A stretch of 64,000 nucleotides of DNA from CBFIGX01 sp965662265 (GCA_965662265.1 CBFIGX010000001.1:310001-374000), one strand, 5' to 3'. Numbered from the stretch's first letter, positions 53,760 to 63,441 are shown. Numbers and translations: made by a program. Notes: generated by a model not told the origin, from the sequence alone.

Positions 53760-55052
53760 TTATAGCCTTGCATCTACAAGTGTTCTATCGACGATAGCTT
53801 TGGTGTCAAATAGCACTGCGTTTGCGGTTTTAAAAGCGGCATAGTCAATGTCAACAAATTGGGTGTGTGAAACAGTTATCAAAACACCTTGATAGTCTTC
53901 CGGGTTAAATGAAGGAAGTAGCTTTATGCCATATTCCGCATTTACTTGATCTTTGTCGGCCCATGGGTCATAAACATCGACCTGCATATTATAATCGCGC
54001 AGCTCTCTATAAACGTCTACCACCTTTGTGTTTCTAATATCTGGGCAGTTTTCCTTAAAGGTAATCCCGAGCACCAATACTTTAGCGTCTTTTATTTGAT
54101 GTCCTTTTTGGATCATTAGCTTCACCATTTTGCTAGCAACAAATGAACTCATTTGATCATTCACCCTTCTTCCCGATAAAATAACTGCTGGATGATAGCC
54201 CAAAGATTCCGCTTTGTGAGCCAAATAATATGGATCTACTCCAATACAATGACCACCTACCAAACCAGGCTTAAAGGGTAAAAAATTCCATTTTGTTCCT
54301 GCGGCTTCTAAAACATCGTTGGTGTCTATATCCATCCTGTCAAACATCAACGATAGCTCATTCATAAAGGATATGTTTACATCCCTTTGTGCGTTTTCGA
54401 TAGCCTTAGAAGCTTCTGCTACCTTGATGCTAGAAGCCTTGTACGTTCCTGCTGCAATAATAGTCTTATACAAATCGTCTACACGACTGGCAATTTCTGG
54501 TGTAGAGCCAGAGGTCACTTTTTTAATGTTTGGCAGTCTGTTTTTCTTATCGCCTGGGTTAATTCGCTCTGGAGAATAGCCACAGTAAAAGTCTTGGTTG
54601 TATTTAAGGCCACTCTCTCTTTCTAATACGGGCACACAATCCTCTTCGGTACAGCCTGGGTATACTGTAGATTCGTATATGACGATGTCTCCTTTTTTCA
54701 AAACCTGTCCTAACATGCGTGAGGCGCTAATAAGAGGCGTTAAGTCGGGTTTTTTAAACTCGTCTATGGGTGTAGGAACAGTTACAATATATATAGTACA
54801 ATACTTAATATCTTCTACCGATTTGCTAGGAAGAAATCCCTTCGCTTTCTGGTTTAAACTTTGAACATCACTACAAATCACCTGCTCTAAATCTGATGAG
54901 ACTAACTCCATGGTGTAGTCTGAATATTTGATTAAGGAGTTAACCTTTTGGCTATTGGTATCAAACCCAACAACAGGAAAGTGTTTTGAAAATTCAACCG
55001 CTAATGGAAGTCCTACATAGCCCAGTCCTATGATGGCAATTTTATCTTGCAT
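53760..55052 (-). CDS. UDP-sugar C6 dehydrogenase, TviB/WbpO type
   Basis: The 430-residue enzyme oxidises a UDP-HexNAc to the uronic acid with NAD. It has GLGYVGLPLAVEFSKHF (9-25), ESTVYPGCTEEDCVP and the catalytic-Cys segment LVGGHCIGVDPYYLAHKAE. The YPGCTEE form is typical of the TviB/WbpO/WbpA-like group rather than WecC. WbpB and WbpD genes lie upstream in the same orientation, so UDP-GlcNAcA for the diacetamido uronic acid route is the likely product. A TATCTTTG box at 55075-55082 is a possible -7 element of its own promoter. Confidence 0.9.
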   Translation of the reverse strand: MQDKIAIIGLGYVGLPLAVEFSKHFPVVGFDTNSQKVNSLIKYSDYTMELVSSDLEQVICSDVQSLNQKAKGFLPSKSVEDIKYCTIYIVTVPTPIDEFKKPDLTPLISASRMLGQVLKKGDIVIYESTVYPGCTEEDCVPVLERESGLKYNQDFYCGYSPERINPGDKKNRLPNIKKVTSGSTPEIASRVDDLYKTIIAAGTYKASSIKVAEASKAIENAQRDVNISFMNELSLMFDRMDIDTNDVLEAAGTKWNFLPFKPGLVGGHCIGVDPYYLAHKAESLGYHPAVILSGRRVNDQMSSFVASKMVKLMIQKGHQIKDAKVLVLGITFKENCPDIRNTKVVDVYRELRDYNMQVDVYDPWADKDQVNAEYGIKLLPSFNPEDYQGVLITVSHTQFVDIDYAAFKTANAVLFDTKAIVDRTLVDARL

Positions 55053-55189
55053 ATTCTTTTTTCTTACAGAATTTCAAAGATATGTTTTTTTATGTACCTA
55101 TGTAATGCCAAGCAATTAGTGGCAATGCTCTTAGCCAACGAAGGTTTACACAAAATGAATGTTCAATATAAGCCCTAATTAAGGTTGGA

Positions 55190-56152
55190 TTACTTAAAAG
55201 GGTGTTGGCTAGACTCTAATTTTGCAAAGGGATGATAATCACCAACAAGTCCAACTACTCGTTGGTTTCGAATGTTGTGTGTCATTTCTATAGAAGTCCG
55301 AGCTTCTTCTATTCCAAAACCATTACCACGAAGAATTTGCTTATACGATTCTGTATGTAGGTCTGCAAAGCCTTTAGAAAACTCTAACTCTGCACCATCG
55401 ACTGTAATTGACCTGTAGGTGATTTGGCCTTTTTCTTTAACGGCTTTTGGAAGTGTGTTTGCGTTGATGGATAAAAACCATCTCACATTGGCTTTTTCTA
55501 ATTCTAAGAAGCCCGCTGCCCTATCGTGGGTATGACATTGTACGGTGCTTTTCTTTACTGGGCCAAAAATCCAAGCTAGCATATCGAAAAAATGAATCCC
55601 AATATTGGTCGCTATCCCTCCGGATTTACTTAAGTTACCCTTCCATGAAGCATAATACCATACACCTCTTGATGTAATATAGGTCAGGTCTACATCGTGA
55701 ATTTTACCTGCTTCACTTTGTTCTACCTTGTTCTTAAGAGCTATAATATCTGGGTGTAATCTGAGCTGTAAGATAGAGAAGACCTTTTTTCCTGTTTCCT
55801 TTTCTAGGCGCTCTAAACTATCTAGATTCCATGGATTTAGGACCAATGGTTTTTCACATATGGCATTTGCGGCCCATCGAAGTGACGATTTTACGTGTGA
55901 GTCGTGCAAATGATTCGGAGAACAAACAGACACATAGTCTAGTCCTGTATTTCTATTTTTAAGCTTGTCAAGATATCGATCAAAGCGCTCAAATTCTGAA
56001 AAAAAAGAGGCCTCAGGAAAATAACTGTCTATAAACCCTACGTTGTCGTGTGGGTCTGTTGCGGCAACCAATGTATTGCCGGTAGCTTGAATAGCGCTTA
56101 TATGCTTGGGTGCTATGTAGCCAGACAGTCCTATGAGACCAAACTTTTTCAT
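55190..56152 (-). CDS. wbpB: Gfo/Idh/MocA oxidoreductase, WbpB-like
   Basis: The 320-residue NAD-dependent enzyme starts KFGLIGLSGYIAPKHISAI, the WbpB/WlbA form of the Rossmann motif, and has VSVCSPNHLHDSHV and CEKPLVLNPWNLD with the catalytic Lys. It oxidises C3 of UDP-GlcNAcA to the 3-keto sugar. It overlaps the wbpD gene by 4 bases. The aminotransferase WbpE needed between these steps is not encoded in this window. Confidence 0.88.
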   Translation of the reverse strand: MKKFGLIGLSGYIAPKHISAIQATGNTLVAATDPHDNVGFIDSYFPEASFFSEFERFDRYLDKLKNRNTGLDYVSVCSPNHLHDSHVKSSLRWAANAICEKPLVLNPWNLDSLERLEKETGKKVFSILQLRLHPDIIALKNKVEQSEAGKIHDVDLTYITSRGVWYYASWKGNLSKSGGIATNIGIHFFDMLAWIFGPVKKSTVQCHTHDRAAGFLELEKANVRWFLSINANTLPKAVKEKGQITYRSITVDGAELEFSKGFADLHTESYKQILRGNGFGIEEARTSIEMTHNIRNQRVVGLVGDYHPFAKLESSQHPFK

Positions 56153-56730
56153 ATACGCACTACCTTGTCGTTTGCTAATTTATACTTTTCTTTTGTTTCA
56201 GGACACTCAGCAGAGCCACTAGCATCAAATTCTAATCGCTCACCATGCTCACTCATCCAACCAATTTGCTTAGATGGATTCCCTACCACCAAGGCATAAT
56301 CAGGAACATCTTTGGTTACGACAGCTCCTGCCCCAATAAAAGAATATTTACCCAATGTTACGCCACAAAGGATGGTGGCATTCGCACCAACAGTAACTCC
56401 TTTTCTTACTAAGGTCTTTTGGTATTCTCCTCTTCTATTTACTTCAGAGCGAGGGTTGTTTACATTCGTAAACACGCATGAGGGGCCCAAAAAAACATTA
56501 TCCTCACATACAACGCCAGTATAGATGGAAACATTGTTCTGTACTTTTACATTATTTCCCAACACCACCTCAGGAGAGACTACTACATTCTGGCCTATAT
56601 TACAAGACTCTCCTAGCTCAGCGCCAGTCATAACATGAGAAAAGTGCCATATTTTAGTTCCATCACCAATGCGGCACCCAGGGTCTATAACTGTAGTTTC
56701 GTGTGATTGGTAGGTTTGTGTCTTGCTCAT
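56149..56730 (-). CDS. wbpD: UDP-sugar N-acetyltransferase, WbpD-like
   Basis: The 193-residue left-handed beta-helix protein has hexapeptide repeats from about residue 12 to 160 and the family segments IGDGTKIWHFSHVM, FLGPSCVFTNVNNPRS and VVGNPSKQIGWM. It acetylates the 3-amino group made by a WbpE-type transaminase, giving UDP-GlcNAc(3NAc)A. It is first of the wbpD-wbpB pair and is coupled to wbpB by overlap. Confidence 0.9.
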   Translation of the reverse strand: MSKTQTYQSHETTVIDPGCRIGDGTKIWHFSHVMTGAELGESCNIGQNVVVSPEVVLGNNVKVQNNVSIYTGVVCEDNVFLGPSCVFTNVNNPRSEVNRRGEYQKTLVRKGVTVGANATILCGVTLGKYSFIGAGAVVTKDVPDYALVVGNPSKQIGWMSEHGERLEFDASGSAECPETKEKYKLANDKVVRI

Positions 56731-56791
56731 TGGTGGCTAAGATAAGGATTTCGTTGATTAGTACTGAGCCAGGTTTTACTTGATATAAAAA

Positions 56792-56810
56792 AATCCGCAC
56801 GAGGCGGATT
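56792..56810 (-). terminator. Terminator after kdsA
   Basis: AATCCGC and GCGGATT (56792-56798 with 56804-56810) form a 7-bp stem with a 5-base loop. On the reverse strand it is followed by TTTTTTATATC, an intrinsic terminator for the operon ending with kdsA at 56839. Confidence 0.85.
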
Positions 56811-56838
56811 GGTTTATTATTAGAATACCCCTATGTAT

Positions 56839-57651
56839 TTATAGTATTGCTTGTCTAACTCGTACTAATTTTGATAATAAATCATCCAACTTCTCTAAAG
56901 GTAACATATTAGCTCCATCGGATTTTGCCTCAGATGGGTTAGGATGTGTTTCTAAGAATATTCCGTCAACTCCAGCTGCAATTCCTGCCTTAGCAATAGT
57001 TTCAATAAGTTGTGGTTTTCCTCCAGTCACACCAGTATTCTGGTTTGGCTGTTGTAGCGAATGTGTTATATCTAAAACAACAGGGTGCCCAAGAGATTTC
57101 ATTGTGGGAATAGCTCTCATGTCAACAATTAGATCTTGATAACCAAACATCGTACCTCGATCAGTTAGCATAACTTTTTTATTCCCTGAATCGATTACCT
57201 TTTTTGCGGCAAACTCCATGGTTTCTGCTGATAAAAACTGGCCCTTCTTAATATTGATGACTTTCCCAGTCTTTGCAGCAGCCACCAACAAATCAGTTTG
57301 TCTGCATAAAAACGCAGGTATTTGTAATACATCTACATATTCTGCAGCTATCGCTGCTTCTTCAGCTGAATGTATATCTGTAACAATAGGTATATGATAC
57401 TTCTCTCCTACTTTTTGTAATATTTTCAATGCTTTTAAATCTCCTATTCCAGTAAATGAATCTAGTCGCGACCTATTTGCTTTTTTATAGGATCCTTTAA
57501 AGACAAAAGGTATTTTGTGTTTATCTGTAATTGATGTAATTTTTTCTACAGTTTCAAAGGCCATTTCTTCACCTTCAATAGCACATGGGCCGGCTAATAA
57601 AAAAAAGTTGTTAGAGTCCGTGTGTTTTATTTTTACAATATCTGTGATCAT
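56839..57651 (-). CDS. kdsA: 3-deoxy-8-phosphooctulonate (Kdo-8-P) synthase
   Basis: KdsA condenses arabinose 5-phosphate and PEP to Kdo 8-phosphate. The protein has 270 residues from the ATG at 57651, which matches the family start; an ATG 7 codons upstream (57672) is possible. It has FLLAGPCAIEGE, FKGSYKKANRSR, TDIHSAEE, IPAFLCRQTDLL, KKGQFLSAE, LTDRGTMFGY and VTHSLQQPN-like segments. Cys in PAFLCRQTD is the usual conserved residue. Its partner kdsD is at 62497 in the same operon. It ends at a terminator. Confidence 0.96.
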   Translation of the reverse strand: MITDIVKIKHTDSNNFFLLAGPCAIEGEEMAFETVEKITSITDKHKIPFVFKGSYKKANRSRLDSFTGIGDLKALKILQKVGEKYHIPIVTDIHSAEEAAIAAEYVDVLQIPAFLCRQTDLLVAAAKTGKVINIKKGQFLSAETMEFAAKKVIDSGNKKVMLTDRGTMFGYQDLIVDMRAIPTMKSLGHPVVLDITHSLQQPNQNTGVTGGKPQLIETIAKAGIAAGVDGIFLETHPNPSEAKSDGANMLPLEKLDDLLSKLVRVRQAIL

Positions 57652-57709
57652 TTTATATGATTTTTTTCTCATCCTGAAAACAGGATTATTATTTACTAAT
57701 GCTAAAAAA

Positions 57710-58597
57710 TTATCTTCCTTTCCCTAATAAGACTACCTTAATGGTTAACAAAAGAATTCTTAAATCCATTCTTATTCCACCATGTTTAATATAGTATAAG
57801 TCATATTTATGCTTCCATTTTGAATCATCAACAGAAGCGCCATAGGGGTATTTTACCTGAGCCCACCCTGTTATCCCAGGAAGTACAGCGTGTCTAAACC
57901 TATAGTATGGTATCACTTTTTCTAGACTTAGAATAAACACTTCTCGCTCCGGCCTTGGACCTACAATACTCATCTCCCCTTTCAAGACGTTAATCAACTG
58001 AGGTAGTTCATCTATTCTTAGCTTTCTGATTAATTTTCCTACACGGGTAATCCTACCATCCCCTTTTTTAGACCACTCTGCTCCATTTTTTTCTGCATCT
58101 TTACTCATACTCCGAAACTTATAAACTATATAAGGTTGGTTAAATTTACCTATTCGCTCTTGTGAATAAATGACAGGGCCCTTTGATTCTAGTTTTATAA
58201 ACAGCGCTGTAACAAACATTATTGGTGAAGTTAAAAGCAATAAAAAAACAGCAATAAATTTATCAAGATAACTCTTTAACTTTACTTTACTTTTACTTCT
58301 TAAAACAGAAAAATCTGTTTTTTGAATAAAGTATTCTGAATTTAATAGCTCCAGCTCAGTATAACCATTAATCATGTCTAAATAATCGATCAACGGCATT
58401 ACCCTTGCGCCATGGGCAATTGCGTTAACTAAAAAATTCTTACTCGTCAAGTCTAACTTTCTGGACCTGTAATGCAGTATCCATTCTCTGTTTACACTTA
58501 AATCTGTGGCTTTATTTATGCTGTATTTTTCTATATACTTATCAGAAATACTTGATACTAAATCTTCAGAATCTGAGGGGGTGAATATTTTAATCAT
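57710..58597 (-). CDS. Monotopic sugar-phosphate transferase (block B initiator)
   Basis: The 295-residue protein has an N-terminal soluble part (1-110), one hydrophobic segment (about 113-135) and the bacterial sugar transferase domain with YKFRSM, RKLRIDELPQLINVLKGEMS and VGPRPEREVF. It starts a second lipid-linked repeat, independent of the polytopic initiator at 36533. The N-terminal part resembles a reduced Rossmann domain of the longer family members. Confidence 0.9.
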   Translation of the reverse strand: MIKIFTPSDSEDLVSSISDKYIEKYSINKATDLSVNREWILHYRSRKLDLTSKNFLVNAIAHGARVMPLIDYLDMINGYTELELLNSEYFIQKTDFSVLRSKSKVKLKSYLDKFIAVFLLLLTSPIMFVTALFIKLESKGPVIYSQERIGKFNQPYIVYKFRSMSKDAEKNGAEWSKKGDGRITRVGKLIRKLRIDELPQLINVLKGEMSIVGPRPEREVFILSLEKVIPYYRFRHAVLPGITGWAQVKYPYGASVDDSKWKHKYDLYYIKHGGIRMDLRILLLTIKVVLLGKGR

Positions 58598-58608
58598 ACT
58601 TATTAATT

Positions 58609-59523
58609 TTATTTAGTATTTGACTCCCAAAAAGAATCAAAGCAACTGACTTCATTATCTTTATTAAATGTTGTAGTAATAGCAGAAGAAAATGCGATTA
58701 GCTCTGCTTTCTCTTTTGATAAATACTCTTCAACAAGCACTGTTAAGTTTCTGTAACCAATATCTACTAATTTCATTTGATATTTCTCTTCTATGAATAC
58801 CTGAGATGGTATTCGAGATACTAAAGGAATTAAACCACAACTAAGTGCTTCTTTTAAAGAAAGTGATTCTCCTTCTCTTTCACTCAAGCTAATATAAAAT
58901 CGACATTTGTCTGCAATTATTTCCTTGATCATCTTTTGGGGCTGCGCTCCATGTATAGCAACATTTTTTGGCACATCTCTCAAAAACTCTTTCTTTAGGG
59001 AGCCATCACCGATAATATTTAATAACGGCCAATGTTTGTTTTGTTTCCAATAATTAAACAATTTATCTACTCCTTTACTCGGCTCTAATCTACCAAAGTA
59101 AACGAATTCGATGTTGTCATCTTTCAAAGATACGGCCTCGAATGAGGACTTGTTTGGAATATACACTCTCTTATTGACTGTAATTGTACAGACATTATTA
59201 TACAAATCTTGGCTTACAAGCACGATTTTCACTTTTAATATCGATAATAAAAAAACAAGCACTTTTAACATTCTTGGATACTTGCCCGGCCCGTGTATTA
59301 CAACCAAATCTTGCTTTAATGGTCTGAGAAATTTTAACTGCGCAGCCCGGAGGTCATGAAATACAAGCCTATCTTCAGTAAATATCATTTTGATAAAGTT
59401 GCGTAAGCCTTTATTACCAATGTCTTTCATGGCAATGAAAGGAACTGAATATTTTGTTTCGAGATTGCGAACATACAATTCAGCGCCCCCAATTGTGTTA
59501 TTACTATAAAGAATATTCTTCAT
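58609..59523 (-). CDS. GT4-like glycosyltransferase
   Basis: The 304-residue GT-B protein begins MKNILYSNNTIGGAELYVRN, with the Gly-Gly-Ala acceptor loop, and has YFGRLEPSKGVDKLF and the C-terminal donor motif SLSEREGESLSLKEALSCGL. It is shorter than most GT4 enzymes, mainly in the N-terminal domain. It overlaps the upstream gene by 20 bases. The sugar is unknown. Confidence 0.82.
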   Translation of the reverse strand: MKNILYSNNTIGGAELYVRNLETKYSVPFIAMKDIGNKGLRNFIKMIFTEDRLVFHDLRAAQLKFLRPLKQDLVVIHGPGKYPRMLKVLVFLLSILKVKIVLVSQDLYNNVCTITVNKRVYIPNKSSFEAVSLKDDNIEFVYFGRLEPSKGVDKLFNYWKQNKHWPLLNIIGDGSLKKEFLRDVPKNVAIHGAQPQKMIKEIIADKCRFYISLSEREGESLSLKEALSCGLIPLVSRIPSQVFIEEKYQMKLVDIGYRNLTVLVEEYLSKEKAELIAFSSAITTTFNKDNEVSCFDSFWESNTK

Positions 59524-60379
59524 TTTCCTTTACAACTGTTTCATAATGTTTTCCCCCAACATTCCTCTCGACCTTGATCTCATTCCAAGAATTTATATCT
59601 GGGTGGTATATAATTTGGCTGTCAGATTGATAAGGTGCACTCAATAACCCACTCTTATATCCACAAATATTTCTTGCTTTAATATATACACTATCTGTAA
59701 TAAATAATTCCTTAATTTCTTGGTACTTCATTACGCTTGATCGAGGGTGTAGCTTTACAAACAACTTAGTTATTTTATACTTATTAATTAACCTCTTTAT
59801 TATATCAATCTCCGCTTTAGCAGAAATTCCAAGAGTTTTTGTTAAGGGTTCATCAATTAAAAAATAATCTACTACAGACATCTCAACTGGAATTGGCTTT
59901 ACGCACCCATATATAAGTGGATTTGGCGTCGGGCAAAGAACAGAGTTAACAGGTGTTTTTATATGCTCTTGCCACCTTTTTCTATACGATTGTAACCAAT
60001 AATAAATATTTATTCTCGTTGGCGTATTTCCTTTTCTTTTTTTAAATAACATGATAGAACTAATAATAACCGCAGACATAGCCCAACAAGTTACTTTTAC
60101 TCTGTTGGCCCATAAAAACTTAATTGTTGTGCTAGTCCGATTTTCATTTTCTGCATGCTGAAGTATTAAAATTTCTTTAGCTTTTCGTTTAACTGCGTTA
60201 AAAGCATAAATATCAACTATGCGAGCCCCAGAAAAAACTACTTTTGACTCCGACAAATCTATCCAAAGTAACTTAAAAGATGTTAAGGGTTTCATAAACT
60301 CTATCATCAAGTTGCTTTCTACAATTTTAGATGTATATCTATGATATTCTAACTTGTTGTGTACTATTGTTACGACCAT
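59504..60379 (-). CDS. Unrecognised capsule-locus protein, possible GT-B transferase
   Basis: The 291-residue protein is soluble apart from one short hydrophobic patch near residues 95-110. I do not recognise the family. A KLFVKLHPRSS motif near residue 215 recalls the lipid- and sialyl-type GT-B capsule transferases (polysialyltransferase-like), where the HP motif binds CMP-sugar, but the N-terminal half shows no known motif. Overlaps of 20 and 41 bases with its neighbours place it in the block B operon. Confidence 0.5.
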   Translation of the reverse strand: MVVTIVHNKLEYHRYTSKIVESNLMIEFMKPLTSFKLLWIDLSESKVVFSGARIVDIYAFNAVKRKAKEILILQHAENENRTSTTIKFLWANRVKVTCWAMSAVIISSIMLFKKRKGNTPTRINIYYWLQSYRKRWQEHIKTPVNSVLCPTPNPLIYGCVKPIPVEMSVVDYFLIDEPLTKTLGISAKAEIDIIKRLINKYKITKLFVKLHPRSSVMKYQEIKELFITDSVYIKARNICGYKSGLLSAPYQSDSQIIYHPDINSWNEIKVERNVGGKHYETVVKENEEYSL

Positions 60380-61355
60380 AAACTATTATCGTAGTAGCTA
60401 CCATCCAAAGTAGTGGGTTGGTAAAAGGAATCTTAATTAATAATAAAGCTAGAAATCTCCAATCTTTTATAACTACATAGAGTAAAAACAATATTATAGG
60501 AATAGATAAATAGCCAAAATAAAGAATCAGCGATATTATAGGGCCATTATCATAAATAACAAAGTTTGATATTTCTGTTATAGACAGCCCAAAGGCAACC
60601 TCTTCTTTAAATGCCAAGTGTAGTGCTTTAAATCGCTCCACACTTGCAAAGCCTATACCTGAATAGACCTCTAGTTTGTAGAGCAACAAATTTATGATGG
60701 TATAAAGCATTATAAAGCTAGTAACAATTAGAGGTGCTCTGTATCTTAATTTTTTAATTTTAAACTTTTTTAAAAACACTAAGCCTACTAAAGACGCAGG
60801 ACTTAAGGTGAGGAACGAAAGTATGATACTAGCTCTTATATATTTATCTAAATTTCGTTTATTCCTTCTACTTAATAAATCGAATAAAAAAGCCAATAAT
60901 AAAAAATGATATGCAAGTGTGGATGGCTCTAAATAAAAACCACTAGGCCTGTAGTTTACGCCTTGAAACGCGCCAACTGAGTGCCTAGACTCACCATATA
61001 ATATTAATGGAAGTAAATCGTGCCCAAGTATAAATAAAGAAATATACGACACTATGGTCGCTCCAGCTAGAGCATATAACACCACCTTTAATTCTTTCAA
61101 ATTGTATTTGTCGTATAAACTAGTTGTTATTGCAGCAAATAATACCACGAGTGTTAACCACTTGCTTGGATACACTAACAAAACAATAACCAGAGGAGAA
61201 AGTAGGGCTAGATTAAACAAGTAGATTTTCAACCTTTGTTTATTTATTTTCCATCTTATAATAAACAACAAAGAAATGAGATAAAGTAAATTTACATTTA
61301 CACCAAATGCTGGAACCGCAAACATAAAAACACCAAGTAAAACTAAGACCTCCAT
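60339..61355 (-). CDS. Wzy-like polysaccharide polymerase (block B)
   Basis: The 338-residue membrane protein has about nine to ten helices and a central loop with NYRPSGFYLEPSTLAYHFLLL, typical of Wzy proteins. It is low in identity to other polymerases, as is usual. It abuts the flippase gene with no gap, so the Wzx-Wzy pair of block B is complete. Confidence 0.75.
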   Translation of the reverse strand: MEVLVLLGVFMFAVPAFGVNVNLLYLISLLFIIRWKINKQRLKIYLFNLALLSPLVIVLLVYPSKWLTLVVLFAAITTSLYDKYNLKELKVVLYALAGATIVSYISLFILGHDLLPLILYGESRHSVGAFQGVNYRPSGFYLEPSTLAYHFLLLAFLFDLLSRRNKRNLDKYIRASIILSFLTLSPASLVGLVFLKKFKIKKLRYRAPLIVTSFIMLYTIINLLLYKLEVYSGIGFASVERFKALHLAFKEEVAFGLSITEISNFVIYDNGPIISLILYFGYLSIPIILFLLYVVIKDWRFLALLLIKIPFTNPLLWMVATTIIVYGRNNSTQQVRIS

Positions 61356-62459
61356 TTAATAGTACTTATATGCTAAATAAGACGTTACTTGATATATACT
61401 TGCACCTATCACATAAAAAAGAAATAAGTTTATACTAACGCACGAAGAAGTAGTTAGGGTGAAAAGTCCTATGATAAAAATTATCGTTAACGTATTTGAC
61501 AAAACAGACTGCCTTTTCTTTTTCATAAATATTATTATAGTATTATACTGACCTAAGAAAAGTATAAGACCCTCGAATACAGTTAAACACAAAGCAGCAG
61601 TTGCATATTTAGGGTATAAAATTATTACTGCAATGTTTGATAGGGCTGCTAGTATTAAGTAGATATATAGCAACTCTTTTTTAAGCTTTCTAAAAAGATT
61701 AAGTATATTTTTTTCTCTAACAGACTTGTCAAGTTTTTTTATATTCAAAATGATTAATCCTCCAACTGTACCACTTATAAAACCCGTTATCTTCAAAACA
61801 AATATTAATGCTGGATCCGACTCATTACCAACCTTATAAGAAAAATATAATAGTATGGGCACAACGAATGAATTAGCAACATCACCAACATAGTTTATCC
61901 GAAAATTCTTACGTGTTAACAACTCCGTTCTAAGATGAGTTATTATTCGTTTCTCGCTTATAAATAAATACAATAAAACAGCAGGTATTATTATTGTTAT
62001 TGAAGAGTAGACGTCCTGCTTTGCGATTAACATCACACTAACAAATAGGTAAATTATTACGTTTTGTAATAAATAGCCAAAGTGATTTCCGTATCTAATT
62101 TTCTTATATCCGTTATTGAATAAAAGAGCCCCTATAACGCTTAATATTGCTATAGAAAAATAACTCTTTTGTATACCAAGAATAAGCATTATATAGAGTG
62201 CAGCTGCAGCTATAGTTTGTATACCCCTGTAAATGCCTAACTTTTGTTGCTTGAATGTGGTCCCTTGCTCCATAATGTGTAGTGGCGCTCCCATTCGAAA
62301 AAAAGGCATCAATATTGGATAAATTAATACAAAATCAAGGGCCCATAATTTTTGACCCTCGTTTGTAACAAAAAAATCTATACACAATAATAATAAAAAG
62401 GATGATACTGAGGGCGTAACTCTTAAGGCCAGTCCGACTAAATGCTTGTATAAGTTCAA
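61356..62459 (-). CDS. Wzx-like flippase (block B)
   Basis: The 367-residue, AT-rich gene codes for a membrane protein with about ten helices of polysaccharide-flippase type. The start is TTG at 62459, directly behind an in-frame stop codon, since the next ATG would remove the first helix. Family motifs are weak, so the call depends on topology and on the polymerase gene next to it. It is shorter than the block A flippase (441 residues). Confidence 0.6.
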   Translation of the reverse strand: MNLYKHLVGLALRVTPSVSSFLLLLCIDFFVTNEGQKLWALDFVLIYPILMPFFRMGAPLHIMEQGTTFKQQKLGIYRGIQTIAAAALYIMLILGIQKSYFSIAILSVIGALLFNNGYKKIRYGNHFGYLLQNVIIYLFVSVMLIAKQDVYSSITIIIPAVLLYLFISEKRIITHLRTELLTRKNFRINYVGDVANSFVVPILLYFSYKVGNESDPALIFVLKITGFISGTVGGLIILNIKKLDKSVREKNILNLFRKLKKELLYIYLILAALSNIAVIILYPKYATAALCLTVFEGLILFLGQYNTIIIFMKKKRQSVLSNTLTIIFIIGLFTLTTSSCVSINLFLFYVIGASIYQVTSYLAYKYY

Positions 62460-62496
62460 CTACGTTTTTCTATTTGTTTAATTAACAAGTATAATC

Positions 62497-63441
62497 CTAT
62501 AGGCTAATGTCGTATATCTGTATTATCCCAGACAAGCAATTCTTTCTGTTTTTTACTATTAAGGCATTGATTTTTTCTTGTTGTAGCTTCGTTTCTGCAA
62601 CAATTAGCTTTTCATCCTCATATACAAATTTAGGGTTTAAGGACATCAGGTTTTCAGCTTCATAATTGAAGAAATTTGCTTGACTATTTTTCATCGCCCT
62701 ACGAATATCTCCGTCGGTTATTACACCTACTACCTCTCCGTCATTTAAAACAATCACTAAACCACATTTTCCATTCGTAATAGTATGTACGACTTCAATA
62801 ATATTTGTATTCGGTTTACAAGTTGGCAAATCAGTAGACTTCATTACATCAAGTACTTTCGTTAATAACCTTCTTCCGAGACTACCTCCTGGGTGAAATT
62901 TAGCAAATCGTTCATCAGTAAAGCCTCTCATCTTCATTAAAGATACTGCGATAGCGTCTCCCATTACTAAAGTTGCTGTCGTGGAAGATGTAGGAGCAAG
63001 TTGCAAAGGGCAGGCTTCCTTTTCTACTGAAATATTTATATGAAAGTTCGTGTTTTTTGCTAAAGTTGAATTCGTGTTTCCACTCATTGAGATCGTTTTG
63101 TTTCCCTGATTTTTTACAAAAGGAATTAACTTTAATATTTCATCGGTTTCTCCAGAATTAGAAATCAACAAAACAACATCATTTGGCTCTATCATTCCTA
63201 AGTCACCATGATATGCCTCTCCAGGGTGTAAGAAAAAACTTGGTGTTCCGGTACTTGCAAGTGTGGCAGCAATTTTTTTTGCTATTATCCCTGATTTGCC
63301 CATACCAGATAATATTAACTTTCCTTTAGAATTTAATATTGCTTCGATAGACTTGTCAAAGTCGTTCGTAAGTAAATTTGATAAATTATTTATTTGTTTT
63401 GCTTCTATTGCAAATACCTCTTTGGCTATTTCTTTTACCAT
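62497..63441 (-). CDS. kdsD: Arabinose-5-phosphate isomerase (KpsF/KdsD)
   Basis: The enzyme converts ribulose 5-phosphate to arabinose 5-phosphate, the KdsA substrate. The 314 residues hold a SIS domain (about 30-175, with SGMGKSGIIAKKIAATLAS and ISNSGETDE) and two CBS domains (about 200-314). The FHPGGSLGRRLL segment joins the two parts. It lies 13 bases after the chain-length gene and shares the operon with kdsA. Confidence 0.94.
   Translation of the reverse strand: MVKEIAKEVFAIEAKQINNLSNLLTNDFDKSIEAILNSKGKLILSGMGKSGIIAKKIAATLASTGTPSFFLHPGEAYHGDLGMIEPNDVVLLISNSGETDEILKLIPFVKNQGNKTISMSGNTNSTLAKNTNFHINISVEKEACPLQLAPTSSTTATLVMGDAIAVSLMKMRGFTDERFAKFHPGGSLGRRLLTKVLDVMKSTDLPTCKPNTNIIEVVHTITNGKCGLVIVLNDGEVVGVITDGDIRRAMKNSQANFFNYEAENLMSLNPKFVYEDEKLIVAETKLQQEKINALIVKNRKNCLSGIIQIYDISL

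Noticed and set aside
55100..55140. Weak hairpin (TGCCA/TGGCA) between wbpB and the dehydrogenase gene
   Set aside because: The 5-bp stem with a 9-base loop and no T tract is too weak to call a terminator.
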